Notes under the pieces: generated by a model | What the model was told of the DNA's origin: nothing | Seen by the model: only the letters and a program-made list of their open reading frames with translations | Database searches by the model: none | DNA from: Pseudomonas oryzihabitans | Lineage (GTDB): Bacteria; Pseudomonadota; Gammaproteobacteria; Pseudomonadales; Pseudomonadaceae | Reading direction: 5' to 3' | DNA length: 64,000 bases | NCBI RefSeq assembly: GCF_007665395.1 | Contig: NZ_VDND01000004.1 | Coordinates: forward strand, 383,837-447,836 | Shown here: positions 42,238 to 50,421 of the stretch, piece after piece | How the letters are laid out: the number at the start of each line of letters is the position of its first letter | Position numbering within the stretch: the first letter of the stretch is position 1 | Program-made: the position numbers and the translations under genes

Positions 42238-43094
42238 TGCTGCCGTACTTCCTCGGCTGCCCCTCGTGGAACGATAACGCCTGGCGCGAGAGCCTCTACC
42301 ATGGCCTGCGGCCTGCCGACTTCCTGCCGCGCTATGCCCAGGTATTCAATGCCGTGGAAGGCAATACCACCTTCTATGCCTGGCCGTCGGCCGACACCAT
42401 CCGCCGCTGGGCCGAGCTGATGCCGGCCGGCTTCCGCTTCTGCGCCAAGTTTCCCCGTGATATCAGCCACGCCGACGACCTGCGGGTGCAGCTGGCCAGC
42501 GCCCGGACCTTCCTCGAGCTGCTCGCGCCGCTGGGCGAGCGCGCCAGCCCGCTGTGGCTCCAACTGCCCGCCGGTTTCGGTCCGGAACGCCTGGCTGAAC
42601 TGCGGGTGTTCCTCACGGCCATGGCGCCCCGTTGCGCCCTGGCCGTGGAGGTTCGCCACCTGGCCTTCTTCGACAAGGGTGAGGCCGAGCGGACGCTGAA
42701 TCGACTGCTGCTGGAGCTGGGCGTGGAGCGCGTCGGCCTGGATTCCGCGGCCTTGTTCAGCGCCGATCCGAGCGAGCCGGCGGTCCGCCTGGCGCAGGCC
42801 AAGAAGCCGCGGGTACCGGCCCGTGCCCTGGCCCTCAGCGCCCATCCGCAGGTCCGCTTCATCGGTCGGCTGGAGCTGGCCGCCAACGACTATTACCTGG
42901 CCAAGTGGATCACCCGGGTGGCCGACTGGATAGAGGCGGGCAAGGTGCCCTATGTCTTCCTGCACACGCCGGACAATCGCCAGGCGCCCGAACTGGCCCT
43001 GAGATTCCACGCTCAGCTGCGCGAGCGCCTGCCGGGTCTGCCGGCGCTGCCCGAGTTGAGTACCGCCGACACCGAGCAACTCGGCCTGCTGTAG
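42237..43094 (+). CDS. DUF72 family protein (YecE-like)
   Basis: A 285-residue DUF72 TIM-barrel-like protein. Typical elements are FLGCPSWNDNAWRESLY at the N-terminus, FNAVEGNTTFYAWPS (about residues 38-52), FCAKFPRDISH (about 67-77) and the C-terminal YVFLHTPDNRQAPELA. The biochemical role of the family is not settled. The start overlaps the stop of the small upstream gene by one base. Confidence 0.9.
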   Translation: MLPYFLGCPSWNDNAWRESLYHGLRPADFLPRYAQVFNAVEGNTTFYAWPSADTIRRWAELMPAGFRFCAKFPRDISHADDLRVQLASARTFLELLAPLGERASPLWLQLPAGFGPERLAELRVFLTAMAPRCALAVEVRHLAFFDKGEAERTLNRLLLELGVERVGLDSAALFSADPSEPAVRLAQAKKPRVPARALALSAHPQVRFIGRLELAANDYYLAKWITRVADWIEAGKVPYVFLHTPDNRQAPELALRFHAQLRERLPGLPALPELSTADTEQLGLL

Positions 43095-43202
43095 CCCGTA
43101 CCGTCCGGTGCGATACGTTTGGCGACGTTTTCGCCGGCATTCCCGCGGCCCGCTCCGGTCTGAAGAAGAATCCCGCTTCGCGAATCCCCTCCGGCGCGCC
43201 GC

Positions 43203-43904
43203 ATGAAAGCCAGACACCTGCTCGGACTCGTCATTCTGCTCTACGGCGGCTTGCATACCGCCTTCGACCAGGGCTGGCTGCGCATCCCGCCCGCCTACGA
43301 TCCCTGGGCGCCCTTGGACATCCAGGCACCGACCAATGCGGTCACCCGGCTCAAACTCTGGCGGCTGCAGGCCGATGCCGACTATTGCGCGGCCTCGCTG
43401 GCCACCTCGGCGCTCAGCTATCGCGAACTCCGGGGCAATCCGGGCTCGGCCGACTGCCCGCTGGAACGCGCGGTCCGTATCCAGCGTGGCGAGGGTGTAC
43501 GGCTGAGCGGCAGTTTCATCGCCAGTTGCCCGCTGGCGGTGAGCTTCGCCCTGTTCGAGCGGCAGGCGTTGCAGCCGGCTGCCGAGGCGGTCTATGGGCA
43601 GCGGGTGGCCGAGGTGGAGCACTACGGCAGCTTCGCCTGTCGCAATGTCTATGGCCGGGCCACCGGCCGCCGCAGCCAGCACGCCAGTGCCAATGCCCTG
43701 GATATCGCCGCGCTGCGCCTGGCCGATGGCCGCCGCATCAGCGTGGCGCGAGACTGGAGCGGCGACCCCCAGGCCCAGCGCTTCCTGCGGCAGGTCCGCG
43801 ACGGAGCCTGTCGGTCCTTCAATACCACCCTGGGACCGGACTACAACGCGGCGCACCGCGATCATTTCCATGTCGACATGGGTGGCTTTCGCGTCTGCCG
43901 GTAG
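43203..43904 (+). CDS. Extensin-like C-terminal domain protein (D,D-peptidase-like fold)
   Basis: A 233-residue protein with an N-terminal hydrophobic signal or anchor (about residues 5-22), then the extensin-like C-terminal domain (about 60-230). This domain belongs to the M15-like metal peptidase superfamily: [12 protein letters not shown] (about 160-171) and [11 protein letters not shown] near the C-terminus supply the His and Asp metal ligands. Cys residues at several points suggest periplasmic disulfides. A role in peptidoglycan trimming is plausible but not proven. Confidence 0.83.
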   Translation: MKARHLLGLVILLYGGLHTAFDQGWLRIPPAYDPWAPLDIQAPTNAVTRLKLWRLQADADYCAASLATSALSYRELRGNPGSADCPLERAVRIQRGEGVRLSGSFIASCPLAVSFALFERQALQPAAEAVYGQRVAEVEHYGSFACRNVYGRATGRRSQHASANALDIAALRLADGRRISVARDWSGDPQAQRFLRQVRDGACRSFNTTLGPDYNAAHRDHFHVDMGGFRVCR

Positions 43905-43935
43905 AATGGCGGGTCTTTTCGCCTGCGAGTCGCCC

Positions 43936-44718
43936 ATGTCCACCGCCCACCCCGCGCTTATCGTCGAAGCCCTGGAACCCGTCTTCACCGAAGCCGCCGC
44001 TGCCTGGGCCACCCGCCTGGGCCTGCCCCTGGGCACCGCCACCAGCGAGGAATTCGCCGTGCAAGTGGGCGCCCAAGGCCTGCAACTGGTCCAGCGCGGC
44101 CCGGACGCGCCAGGCCCGGTGCGGGTGGACTTCGTCGAGGGCGCCGCGGCGCACCGGCGCAAGTTCGGCGGTGGCGCCGGCCAGATGATCGCCAAGGCGG
44201 TCGGCATCGGCCCGGGCGTGCGCCCGCGCATCCTCGACGCCACCGCCGGCCTCGGTCGTGACGCCTTCGTGCTGGCCACCCTGGGTTGCGCGGTGACGCT
44301 GGTCGAGCGCCAGCCACTGATCGCTGCCCTGCTCGAAGACGGCCTGGCGCGGGCCGCGCGGGATCACGAAGCGGCCGGCATCGCCGCCCTGATGACCCTG
44401 GTGCAGGCCGACGCCACCGCCTACCTGCAGCACGGGGAGGGCGAGGCCCCCGAGGTGATCTACCTGGATCCCATGTTTCCCCATCGCGACAAGAGCGCCC
44501 TGGTGAAGAAGGAAATGCGCCTGTTCCGCCCGCTGGTGGGCGACGACCTGGACGCCCCGGCGCTGCTCGCCGCGGCCCTGGCCCGCGCCAGCCACCGGGT
44601 GGTGGTCAAGCGCCCGCGCAAGGCGCCGGCCATCGAAGGGGTGAAGCCGGGCTATGTGCTGGAGGGCAAGTCCAGCCGCTACGACATCTATCCGAAGAAG
44701 AGCTTCAAGTCCTCCTAG
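43936..44718 (+). CDS. rsmJ: 16S rRNA (guanine1516-N2)-methyltransferase
   Basis: RsmJ methylates G1516 of 16S rRNA using S-adenosylmethionine. The ATG at 43936 gives 260 residues. The SAM-binding motif [16 protein letters not shown] (about residues 98-113) and the family motif [20 protein letters not shown] (about 176-195) identify it. A TAGAAT overlaps the end of the upstream gene (43903-43908) and may be its -10. The stop codon runs directly into the terminal inverted repeat of the element at 44717. Confidence 0.94.
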   Translation: MSTAHPALIVEALEPVFTEAAAAWATRLGLPLGTATSEEFAVQVGAQGLQLVQRGPDAPGPVRVDFVEGAAAHRRKFGGGAGQMIAKAVGIGPGVRPRILDATAGLGRDAFVLATLGCAVTLVERQPLIAALLEDGLARAARDHEAAGIAALMTLVQADATAYLQHGEGEAPEVIYLDPMFPHRDKSALVKKEMRLFRPLVGDDLDAPALLAAALARASHRVVVKRPRKAPAIEGVKPGYVLEGKSSRYDIYPKKSFKSS

Positions 44719-44875
44719 AGCAGCTAACAAACCTACTGCGCGTCCGCCAGACGGGCGCGTGCAGTGCTCGGAATCCTCATGTACCGCTCGTACACTCGTG
44801 CGCGAGCCCGGTGCGGTTCCTGCGCGCCGCGCGCACCCGCCTGACAGCCGCTCGCTACGCTTTGTTAGCCGCTCT
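44717..44875. repeat. 159-bp element with 15-bp terminal inverted repeats, abutting the rsmJ stop
   Basis: The ends AGAGCAGCTAACAAA (44717-44731) and TTTGTTAGCCGCTCT (44861-44875) are inverted repeats matching at 14 of 15 positions. The left end begins inside the rsmJ stop codon. The interior contains smaller palindromes (GTAC-CGCTC-GTAC at 44781-44793, CTCG-TGCG-CGAG at 44795-44806) and no convincing ORF. No target-site duplication is obvious. It looks like a non-autonomous or extragenic repeat element; copies elsewhere in the genome cannot be tested here. Confidence 0.6.
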
Positions 44876-44883
44876 GAACGAAA

Positions 44884-44918
44884 AAGCCCGCGGGCGGAAG
44901 GATTCCGCCGGCGGGCTT
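44884..44918. terminator. Terminator after tctA, probably bidirectional
   Basis: AAGCCCGCGGGCGGAA (44884-44899) and TTCCGCCGGCGGGCTT (44903-44918) pair over 16 bp with one mismatch. A run of A on the left gives a T tract on the minus strand, so it serves tctA and possibly the rsmJ transcript from the other side. Confidence 0.85.
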
Positions 44919-44932
44919 GATCTGTCGCTACG

Positions 44933-46441
44933 TCAGACGGTCGCGACCTTGGGCGCGCGACGCTTGCGCCAGGCCCGGTAGAAGGGCAGGGCGACCATCA
45001 GGATGCAGACGATCCAGATGGCCTGGCTGATGCCGCTCTGCCAGAGGATGCCCAGCTCGCCGTTGGAGATCGACAGGGCGCGCCTCAGGCTGGTCTCCAT
45101 CAGCTCGCCGAGGATGAAGCCCAGCAGCAGCGGCGACAGCGGGAAGTCCAGCTTGCGTATGATGTAGCCGAAGATGCCCACGCAGACCATCAGCACCAGG
45201 TCGAAGGTGGTGGCATGTACCGCATAGACGCCGATGCCGGTGATGATGGCGATGGCCGGCGCCAGCGACCAGTTCGGCACCTCGAGGATCTTGGTGAACA
45301 TCTTCACCATGGGCACGTTGAGGATCAGCAGCATCACGTTGGCGATGAACAGCGAGGCGATCAGCCCCCACACCAGGTTCGGCTCGTTCTGGAACAGCAG
45401 CGGGCCGGGGGTGATGTTGTAGAGGGTCAGGGCGCCGATCATCACCGCAGTGGTACCCGAGCCGGGGATGCCCAGGGTCAGCATGGGGATCATGTTGCCG
45501 CACACCGCCGCGCCGATGGCGGTTTCCGGCGCCGCCAGGCCGCGCAGGTCACCCTTGCCGAACTTGCCATCGGCACCGGCCATGCGTTTCTCGGTGGTGT
45601 AGGCCAGGGCACTGGCCAGGGTCGCGCCGGCGCCCGGCAGCACGCCGATGATGAAGCCGCTCACCGAGCTGCGCAGGTTGACCATGAACACGCTGCGCGC
45701 TTCGCGCACGTTGAACAGCATGCGCCCCGTGGCCTTGACCGCCACCTGGCCGTGATGGGTCTGCTCCAGCAGCAGGAGCAGTTCGCTCACCGAGAACAGG
45801 CCCAGCACCAGGATCACGAAGTCGATGCCGTCGGCCAGGTGCACGTTGTCGAAGGTGAAGCGATAGACGCCGCTGTTGGCGTCGATGCCCACCGAGGCGA
45901 TGGCCAGGCCGAAGAGGGCGGCGACCAGGGTCTTGACCGGCTTCTCGGCGGCCATGCCGGAGAGGCTGAGAATGGCCAGGGCCATCAGCGCGAAGTATTC
46001 CGCCGGGCCGAAGGCGATCGCCCATTTCGCCAGCAGCGGCGAGAACAGCACCATGCCGCAGGTGGCGATGAAGGCGCCGATGAAGGAGCTCCAGGCCGAC
46101 AGCGACAGGGCGACGCCGGCCAGGCCCTGGCGGGCCAGCGGATAGCCGTCCAGGCAGGTCATCATGGTCGCGGCTTCGCCGGGGATGTTCAGCAGGATCG
46201 ACGAGATCCGGCCGCCGTATTCGCAGCCGAGGTAGACGGCGGCGAGCAGGATCAGCGAGGTTTCCGGCGGCAGGCCCAGGGCGAAGGCCACCGGGATCAG
46301 CAGCGCGATGCCATTGATCGGGCCGAGACCCGGCAGCAGGCCGACCACGGTGCCGATCAGGGTGCCGATCAGCGCCACGATCAGGTTGGTCGGCGTCAGG
46401 GCGACGCCGAAGCCCTGCATCAGAAAATTCAGGGTATCCAT
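44933..46441 (-). CDS. tctA: Tripartite tricarboxylate transporter, large membrane subunit
   Basis: TctA is the 12-helix permease of the binding-protein-dependent tricarboxylate (citrate-like) transporter. The ATG at 46441, 1 bp after the tctB stop, gives 502 residues and removes ten non-conserved upstream residues. Family motifs include GLLPGLGPINGIALLIP (about residues 36-52), GRISSILLNIPGEAATMMT and GVLPGAGATLASALAY (about 251-266), and TLGIPGSGTTAVMIGAL. It is last in the minus-strand tctC-tctB-tctA operon. Confidence 0.95.
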   Translation of the reverse strand: MDTLNFLMQGFGVALTPTNLIVALIGTLIGTVVGLLPGLGPINGIALLIPVAFALGLPPETSLILLAAVYLGCEYGGRISSILLNIPGEAATMMTCLDGYPLARQGLAGVALSLSAWSSFIGAFIATCGMVLFSPLLAKWAIAFGPAEYFALMALAILSLSGMAAEKPVKTLVAALFGLAIASVGIDANSGVYRFTFDNVHLADGIDFVILVLGLFSVSELLLLLEQTHHGQVAVKATGRMLFNVREARSVFMVNLRSSVSGFIIGVLPGAGATLASALAYTTEKRMAGADGKFGKGDLRGLAAPETAIGAAVCGNMIPMLTLGIPGSGTTAVMIGALTLYNITPGPLLFQNEPNLVWGLIASLFIANVMLLILNVPMVKMFTKILEVPNWSLAPAIAIITGIGVYAVHATTFDLVLMVCVGIFGYIIRKLDFPLSPLLLGFILGELMETSLRRALSISNGELGILWQSGISQAIWIVCILMVALPFYRAWRKRRAPKVATV

Positions 46442-46442
46442 G

Positions 46443-46901
46443 TCAGCCCTCCAGGAATTCCAGCACGCCAAGGGGTAGGGGGACTTCCATCACCCGGTCG
46501 AACAGCACATAGAGGCCGATGGCGAGCAGCAGGCTGACCAGGGCGCAGGGCATCAGGCGACCACCATAGAGCAGGCCGCAGAGGGTGGCGGTGATGAAGG
46601 CGCTCAGCGGAAAGCCCAGTGGCTGGAAGGTCAGGGCGTAGCCCAGCAGGATGGCGCAACAGGCCACCACCTTGCGCAGCGAGGAAGCGTCCAGCGGCTT
46701 CTGGTCTTCGCCGTCGCCGATCGGCGTGGGGCGGATGATCAGATAGGCCAGGCCCAGGCTCATCAGCCCGAACATCAGCATCGGATAGGCACGGGGGCCG
46801 ACCGGCTCGTAGGAGAAGGGCGCCTGGTAATCCCGGGCGATGAACAGCATGACGAGTCCGGCCACCAGCCAGACCGCCATGAAGGCGCGTTGGAAGATCA
46901 T
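46443..46901 (-). CDS. tctB: Tripartite tricarboxylate transporter, small membrane subunit
   Basis: A 152-residue protein with four hydrophobic segments, the small integral subunit of the TTT family. A long second loop (about residues 58-75) with PIGDGEDQKPL lies between helices two and three. The weak sequence conservation is usual for TctB; the call rests on size, topology and position between tctC and tctA. It is separated from tctC by 133 bp that contain a repeat element. Confidence 0.9.
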   Translation of the reverse strand: MIFQRAFMAVWLVAGLVMLFIARDYQAPFSYEPVGPRAYPMLMFGLMSLGLAYLIIRPTPIGDGEDQKPLDASSLRKVVACCAILLGYALTFQPLGFPLSAFITATLCGLLYGGRLMPCALVSLLLAIGLYVLFDRVMEVPLPLGVLEFLEG

Positions 46902-46947
46902 GTCGACATCCTCGAAGGCGCCCTAGGGGCGCCGGGGCGGGGGCTCA

Positions 46948-47034
46948 GAGTCTGTTCACGATCTGCTGCGCGGCGGCCACGCGGCGTTGAAAACGCCTCG
47001 CCTGGCTCTGGCTCGCGAGATCGTGGACAGCCTC
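46948..47034. repeat. 87-bp inverted-repeat element inside the tct operon
   Basis: The ends GAGTCTGTTCACGATCT (46948-46964) and AGATCGTGGACAGCCTC (47018-47034) are inverted repeats matching at 15 of 17 positions. The interior has a perfect hairpin GGCGTT-GAA-AACGCC (46983-46997). The right end abuts the tctC stop codon (47035-47037). In RNA the whole element would fold as one long stem with an inner arm, between tctC and tctB. It resembles extragenic repeat elements of pseudomonads; genome copy number is unknown. Confidence 0.65.
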
Positions 47035-48015
47035 CTACTGGATCAGGCCGAATTCCTTGGCCATGCTGCGGTAGCGCGCGACTTCCTTCTGCACATAGGC
47101 GTCCAGTTCGGCGCCGGTCATGGCGAAGGGGAAGAGCTCGCGCTGATCACGCAACTTGGCGAAGTCCTCGGAGGCCAGCAGCTTGTCGAAGCTGGCTTTC
47201 CACCAGTTGTACTGCTCGTCGGTGACCTTCGGCCCGACGTAGAAGCCGCGGACCACCGGCCAGACGATGTCGTAGCCCTGCTCGCGGGCGGTGGGAATGT
47301 CCTTCATCGCCGGTTCGTCGAAACGCTGCTCGGCGAACACCGCCAGCAGCCGCATGTTGCCGGCCTCGACATGGGGCATGGAGTCGGAAATGTCGGTACT
47401 GCCGACCTGGATGTGGCCACCCAGCAGCGCGGTGGCGATCTCGCCGCCGCCTTCCAGGGCCACGTAGCGCAGGTCCTTGGGATTGATCCCGGCGGCCTTG
47501 GCGATCAGCGCCGTCTGCATCCAGTCCTGGCTGCCGACGGTACCGCCGGAGCCGATCACCACCTTGCTCGGGTCCTTCTTCAGCGCCTCGACCAGATCAC
47601 CCAGGGTCTTGTAGGGCGAGTCGGCCTTGACCGCGATGGCCCCATAGCTGGCGCCCACGGCGGCCAGCCAGCGCACCGCCTTCTCGTCGAAGCGACCGAA
47701 CTTGCCCTGGGCCAGGTTCAGCAGCGAACCGCTGGAGAAGGCGACGATGGTGTCGCCATCGGCCGGCCGCTGCGCCACCACGGTGTTATAGGCCACCGCG
47801 CCTACGCCGCCGGGCATGTAGGTCACCCGCATGGGCTTGTCCAGCAGCTTGGCTTCCACCAGGCCGCTCTGGGCCAGCTTGCAGGTGAGGTCGAAGCCAC
47901 CACCGGGCGAGGCCGGGGCGATGCACTCGGGACGTTTGGGTTCGGCCATGGCCTGGGCGGACAGCAGCACGGAGGCGGCCAGGGTCAGGGTGAGGGTGCG
48001 CAAGGTGGTGCTCAT
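47035..48015 (-). CDS. tctC: Tripartite tricarboxylate transporter substrate-binding protein
   Basis: A 326-residue periplasmic binding protein of the Bug/TctC family. The signal peptide (about residues 1-24) ends at AMA. The substrate loops IAPASPGGGFDLTCK (about 32-46) and YMPGGVGAVAYNTV (about 66-79) are the carboxylate-binding motifs, and GSGGTVGSQD follows near 154. The Shine-Dalgarno AAGGAAG precedes the ATG at 48015. It is first in the operon, as usual for the most abundant component. Its leader has A-rich motifs that suggest Hfq/Crc control. Confidence 0.95.
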   Translation of the reverse strand: MSTTLRTLTLTLAASVLLSAQAMAEPKRPECIAPASPGGGFDLTCKLAQSGLVEAKLLDKPMRVTYMPGGVGAVAYNTVVAQRPADGDTIVAFSSGSLLNLAQGKFGRFDEKAVRWLAAVGASYGAIAVKADSPYKTLGDLVEALKKDPSKVVIGSGGTVGSQDWMQTALIAKAAGINPKDLRYVALEGGGEIATALLGGHIQVGSTDISDSMPHVEAGNMRLLAVFAEQRFDEPAMKDIPTAREQGYDIVWPVVRGFYVGPKVTDEQYNWWKASFDKLLASEDFAKLRDQRELFPFAMTGAELDAYVQKEVARYRSMAKEFGLIQ

Positions 48016-48026
48016 CGACGTCTTCC

Positions 48027-48039
48027 TTTTGTTGTTATT
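48027..48039 (-). promoter_or_regulatory. Hfq/Crc-type A-rich motif at the tctC ribosome site
   Basis: On the tctC strand the sequence is AATAACAACAAAA, matching AAnAAnAAnAA and running straight into the AAGGAAG Shine-Dalgarno. A-rich AAnAAnAA motifs near start codons are the known Hfq/Crc targets for catabolite repression in Pseudomonas. A second copy, AACAATAACAA, lies at 48152-48162 on the same strand. Confidence 0.5.
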
Positions 48040-48217
48040 TCAGAAGCTGACAGGCGGACACGGCTCAGGCTCGCCAGGGTGGCGATCGTTCGGAAACCGG
48101 AGGGGAGAGCACGGGAGGCTGCACGAGGGCGAGCATGGATATCGTTCCGCTTGTTATTGTTGTCGGCCAACCAGGGGTGGCGCTTGGGCAAGCATCGGGC
48201 GGTTTTGCAACCGCTAC

Positions 48218-48266
48218 CTTTCACTCTAGGCCGCCAAGCTTTCAACAGCCTTTCAGCGATGAAAGG
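48218..48266. promoter_or_regulatory. Phased CTTTCA repeats, candidate TctD operator
   Basis: CTTTCA occurs at 48218-48223, 48239-48244 and 48250-48255, with an inverted copy TGAAAG at 48260-48265. The start-to-start steps of 21 and 11 bp keep them on one face of the helix, as for OmpR-family response regulators. Binding by TctD is inference from position. Confidence 0.4.
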
Positions 48267-48346
48267 CGACGAATGCGAGCTTCCGGCCTGGGGCCAGCCC
48301 GTCCGTATCCCGGTAAACTCGCGATTTTTCCGCGGGAGCAAGCAGC

Positions 48347-49018
48347 GTGCGCATCCTCTTGGTCGAAGACCATCCGCCCCTGGCCGAAAGCGTCGCCCAG
48401 GCACTCAAGAGTGCCGGACTCAACGTCGATCTGCTCACCGATGGCGTGGCCGCGGACCTGGCCCTGCAGAGCGAAAGCTATGCGCTCGCCATCCTTGATG
48501 TCGGCTTGCCTCGCCTGGACGGTTTCGAGGTGCTGGCGCGCCTGCGCGAGCGCGGCGATCGCCTGCCGGTGCTGATGCTGACCGCCCGCGGCGAGGTCAA
48601 GGATCGCGTCCAGGGCCTCAACCTGGGCGCCGACGACTACCTGGCCAAGCCCTTCGAACTCACCGAGCTGGAAGCGCGGGTCAAGGCCCTGCTGCGCCGC
48701 AGCGTCCTGGGCGGCGACCGCCAGCAGCGCTGCGGGCCACTGGTCTACGACCTCAATACCTCCCGCTTCGCCCTGGGCGAGGAGGCGCTGTCACTCACCT
48801 CCCGCGAGCATGCCGTGCTGGCCGCGCTCATCGCCCGGCCCGGGCGGGTCATGAGCAAGGAGCAACTGGCCGCCCAGGTGTTCGGCCTGGACGAGGAGGC
48901 CAGCCCCGAAGCCATCGAGATCTACGTCCACCGCCTGCGCAAGAAGCTCGAAGCCGGAGCCGTGCGCATCGTCACCTTCCGCGGCCTGGGTTACCTGCTG
49001 GAAGAGCAGCATGGCTGA
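48347..49018 (+). CDS. tctD: OmpR-family response regulator TctD
   Basis: A 223-residue two-component regulator starting at GTG 48347 (GGGAG 9-10 bp upstream). The receiver domain has acidic residues at VEDH, the phosphoacceptor Asp51 in AILDVGLP, Thr in LTAR and the Lys in LAKPFEL. The C-terminal winged helix (about residues 125-220) ends with EIYVHRLRKKLEAG and TFRGLGYLLEE. It is divergent from tctCBA, which it most likely activates in response to tricarboxylates. It overlaps tctE by 8 bp. Confidence 0.93.
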   Translation: MRILLVEDHPPLAESVAQALKSAGLNVDLLTDGVAADLALQSESYALAILDVGLPRLDGFEVLARLRERGDRLPVLMLTARGEVKDRVQGLNLGADDYLAKPFELTELEARVKALLRRSVLGGDRQQRCGPLVYDLNTSRFALGEEALSLTSREHAVLAALIARPGRVMSKEQLAAQVFGLDEEASPEAIEIYVHRLRKKLEAGAVRIVTFRGLGYLLEEQHG

Positions 49019-50414
49019 GGCGGTGAGTGCGACCGGCAGCCTGCGTGGCCGCCTGCTGCTGCGCCTGGTCGTGCTGCTCGCCGTGGTCCTGGCGATCAGC
49101 AGCCTGGCCGCCTACCTCAATGGCCGGCGCCTGGCTGACGTCGCCTACGACCGCACCCTGCTGGCCTCGGCCCGCACCATCGCCGCGGGCCTCTCCGCCA
49201 GCAATGGCACCCTGCGCGCCGACGTCCCCTACATCGCCCTGGACAACTTCGCCTACGACAACGTCGGCCGCATCTTCTACCAGGTGCTGGATACCCGCGG
49301 GCGGCTGATCTCCGGCTACGAAGAGCTGCCGCCGCCCCCGCCGGATACCGGCCTGACCCGCGAATACCCCGCCCTGGCGCGTTTCTACAACGGCACCTAC
49401 CGCGGCAAGGACGTCCGCGTGGTCAGCCTGGCGCAACCCGTCAGCCAGCCGGATCTCACCGGCATGGCGGAGATCCGCGTCGCCGAGACCGCCGAGGCGC
49501 GCGAGGACGTGGCCCGCAGCCTGCTCACCGACACCCTGATCCGCCTCGGCCTCATGGGCCTGGGCGCCATCCTGCTGGTGTGGATGGCGGTCGGCGCGGC
49601 CTTGCGTCCCCTGGAGCGCCTGCGCCAGGCGGTGGAGGAGCGCGGCGTCGACGACCTGCGGCCCCTGCCGGACGTCCGCGCGCCCCAGGAGCTGCTGCCG
49701 CTGGTGCACGCACTGGAAGGCTTCACCCTGCGGCTGCGCCGGCTGTTCGAGCGCCAGGCCGATTTCATCGCCAATGCCGCCCATGAGTTGCGTACCCCCC
49801 TGGCGGCGATCAAGGCCAGGGTCGAACTGGGCTTGCGCGAGAAGGAGCCCCAGGCCTGGTACGCCACCCTGGAAGAGGTACGTACCAGCACCGACCGGCT
49901 GGCGCGGCTGGCCAATCAGCTGCTGTCCCTGGCGCGGATCGAGAGCGGCGCCCAGGCCATCGCCGAAGGCGGCGCCGAGCGCCTGGAGTTGAGCGAGCTG
50001 GCGCGGGAACTGGCCCTGGCGCTGGCGCCGCTGGCCCATGCCAAGGGCGTCGCCCTGGCCTTCGAACCCTTCGCCAAGGGCACGGTGATCGGCGAGCCCA
50101 CGCTGCTCAACGAATTGCTCTGCAATCTGGTGGAAAACGCCCTTACCCACAGTGCGCCGGGGGGCAATATCGTGGTGCGGGTACTGGCACCCGCGGTACT
50201 GGAGGTCGAGGATGACGGCCCCGGCATTCCGGCCAACGCCCGGACCCGGGTATTCGAACGCTTCCAGCGCCTGGATCCCCAGTCCGGCGGCGCTGGCCTG
50301 GGCCTCGCCATCGTCGGCGAGATCTGCGCCGCCCACCGGGCGCGCATCCAGTTACTGGATGGCGCCCTGGGAGGCTTGCGCGTGCGGGTCGAGTTTCCCG
50401 TCGAGGAAGGCTAG
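49011..50414 (+). CDS. tctE: Sensor histidine kinase TctE
   Basis: A 467-residue membrane kinase. A first membrane helix (about residues 15-35) and a second (about 178-198) enclose a periplasmic sensor domain of the 2CSK_N type. The H-box NAAHELRTPLAAIKAR (about 257-272) carries the phosphorylated His. NLVENALTHS, DDGPGIP and GAGLGLAI are the N, G1 and G2 boxes of the ATP domain. The start overlaps the tctD end by 8 bp. The periplasmic domain is expected to sense citrate-like acids or the loaded TctC. Confidence 0.93.
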   Translation: MAEAVSATGSLRGRLLLRLVVLLAVVLAISSLAAYLNGRRLADVAYDRTLLASARTIAAGLSASNGTLRADVPYIALDNFAYDNVGRIFYQVLDTRGRLISGYEELPPPPPDTGLTREYPALARFYNGTYRGKDVRVVSLAQPVSQPDLTGMAEIRVAETAEAREDVARSLLTDTLIRLGLMGLGAILLVWMAVGAALRPLERLRQAVEERGVDDLRPLPDVRAPQELLPLVHALEGFTLRLRRLFERQADFIANAAHELRTPLAAIKARVELGLREKEPQAWYATLEEVRTSTDRLARLANQLLSLARIESGAQAIAEGGAERLELSELARELALALAPLAHAKGVALAFEPFAKGTVIGEPTLLNELLCNLVENALTHSAPGGNIVVRVLAPAVLEVEDDGPGIPANARTRVFERFQRLDPQSGGAGLGLAIVGEICAAHRARIQLLDGALGGLRVRVEFPVEEG

Positions 50415-50421
50415 GGCGGGC

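Larger units (their letters stand above)
48016..48346. promoter_or_regulatory. Divergent tctC/tctD regulatory region
   Basis: No gene is visible. The region holds two A-rich motifs on the tctC strand (48027-48039 and 48152-48162). It also contains three small palindromes, GCTTG-GG-CAAGC (48182-48193), GCGGTT-TTGC-AACCGC (48199-48214) and CCTTTCA-GCGA-TGAAAGG (48249-48266). Three CTTTCA repeats are spaced by 21 and 11 bp. A TAAACT -10 (48314-48319) precedes tctD. Confidence 0.6.

Noticed and set aside
44717..44875. Integron attC site, suggested by the TAACAAA...TTTGTTA ends
   Set aside because: The right-hand core GTTAGCC does not fit GTTRRRY and the left AGCTAAC does not fit RYYYAAC. There is no integrase or cassette array, and the end repeats are longer and more perfect than usual for attC.
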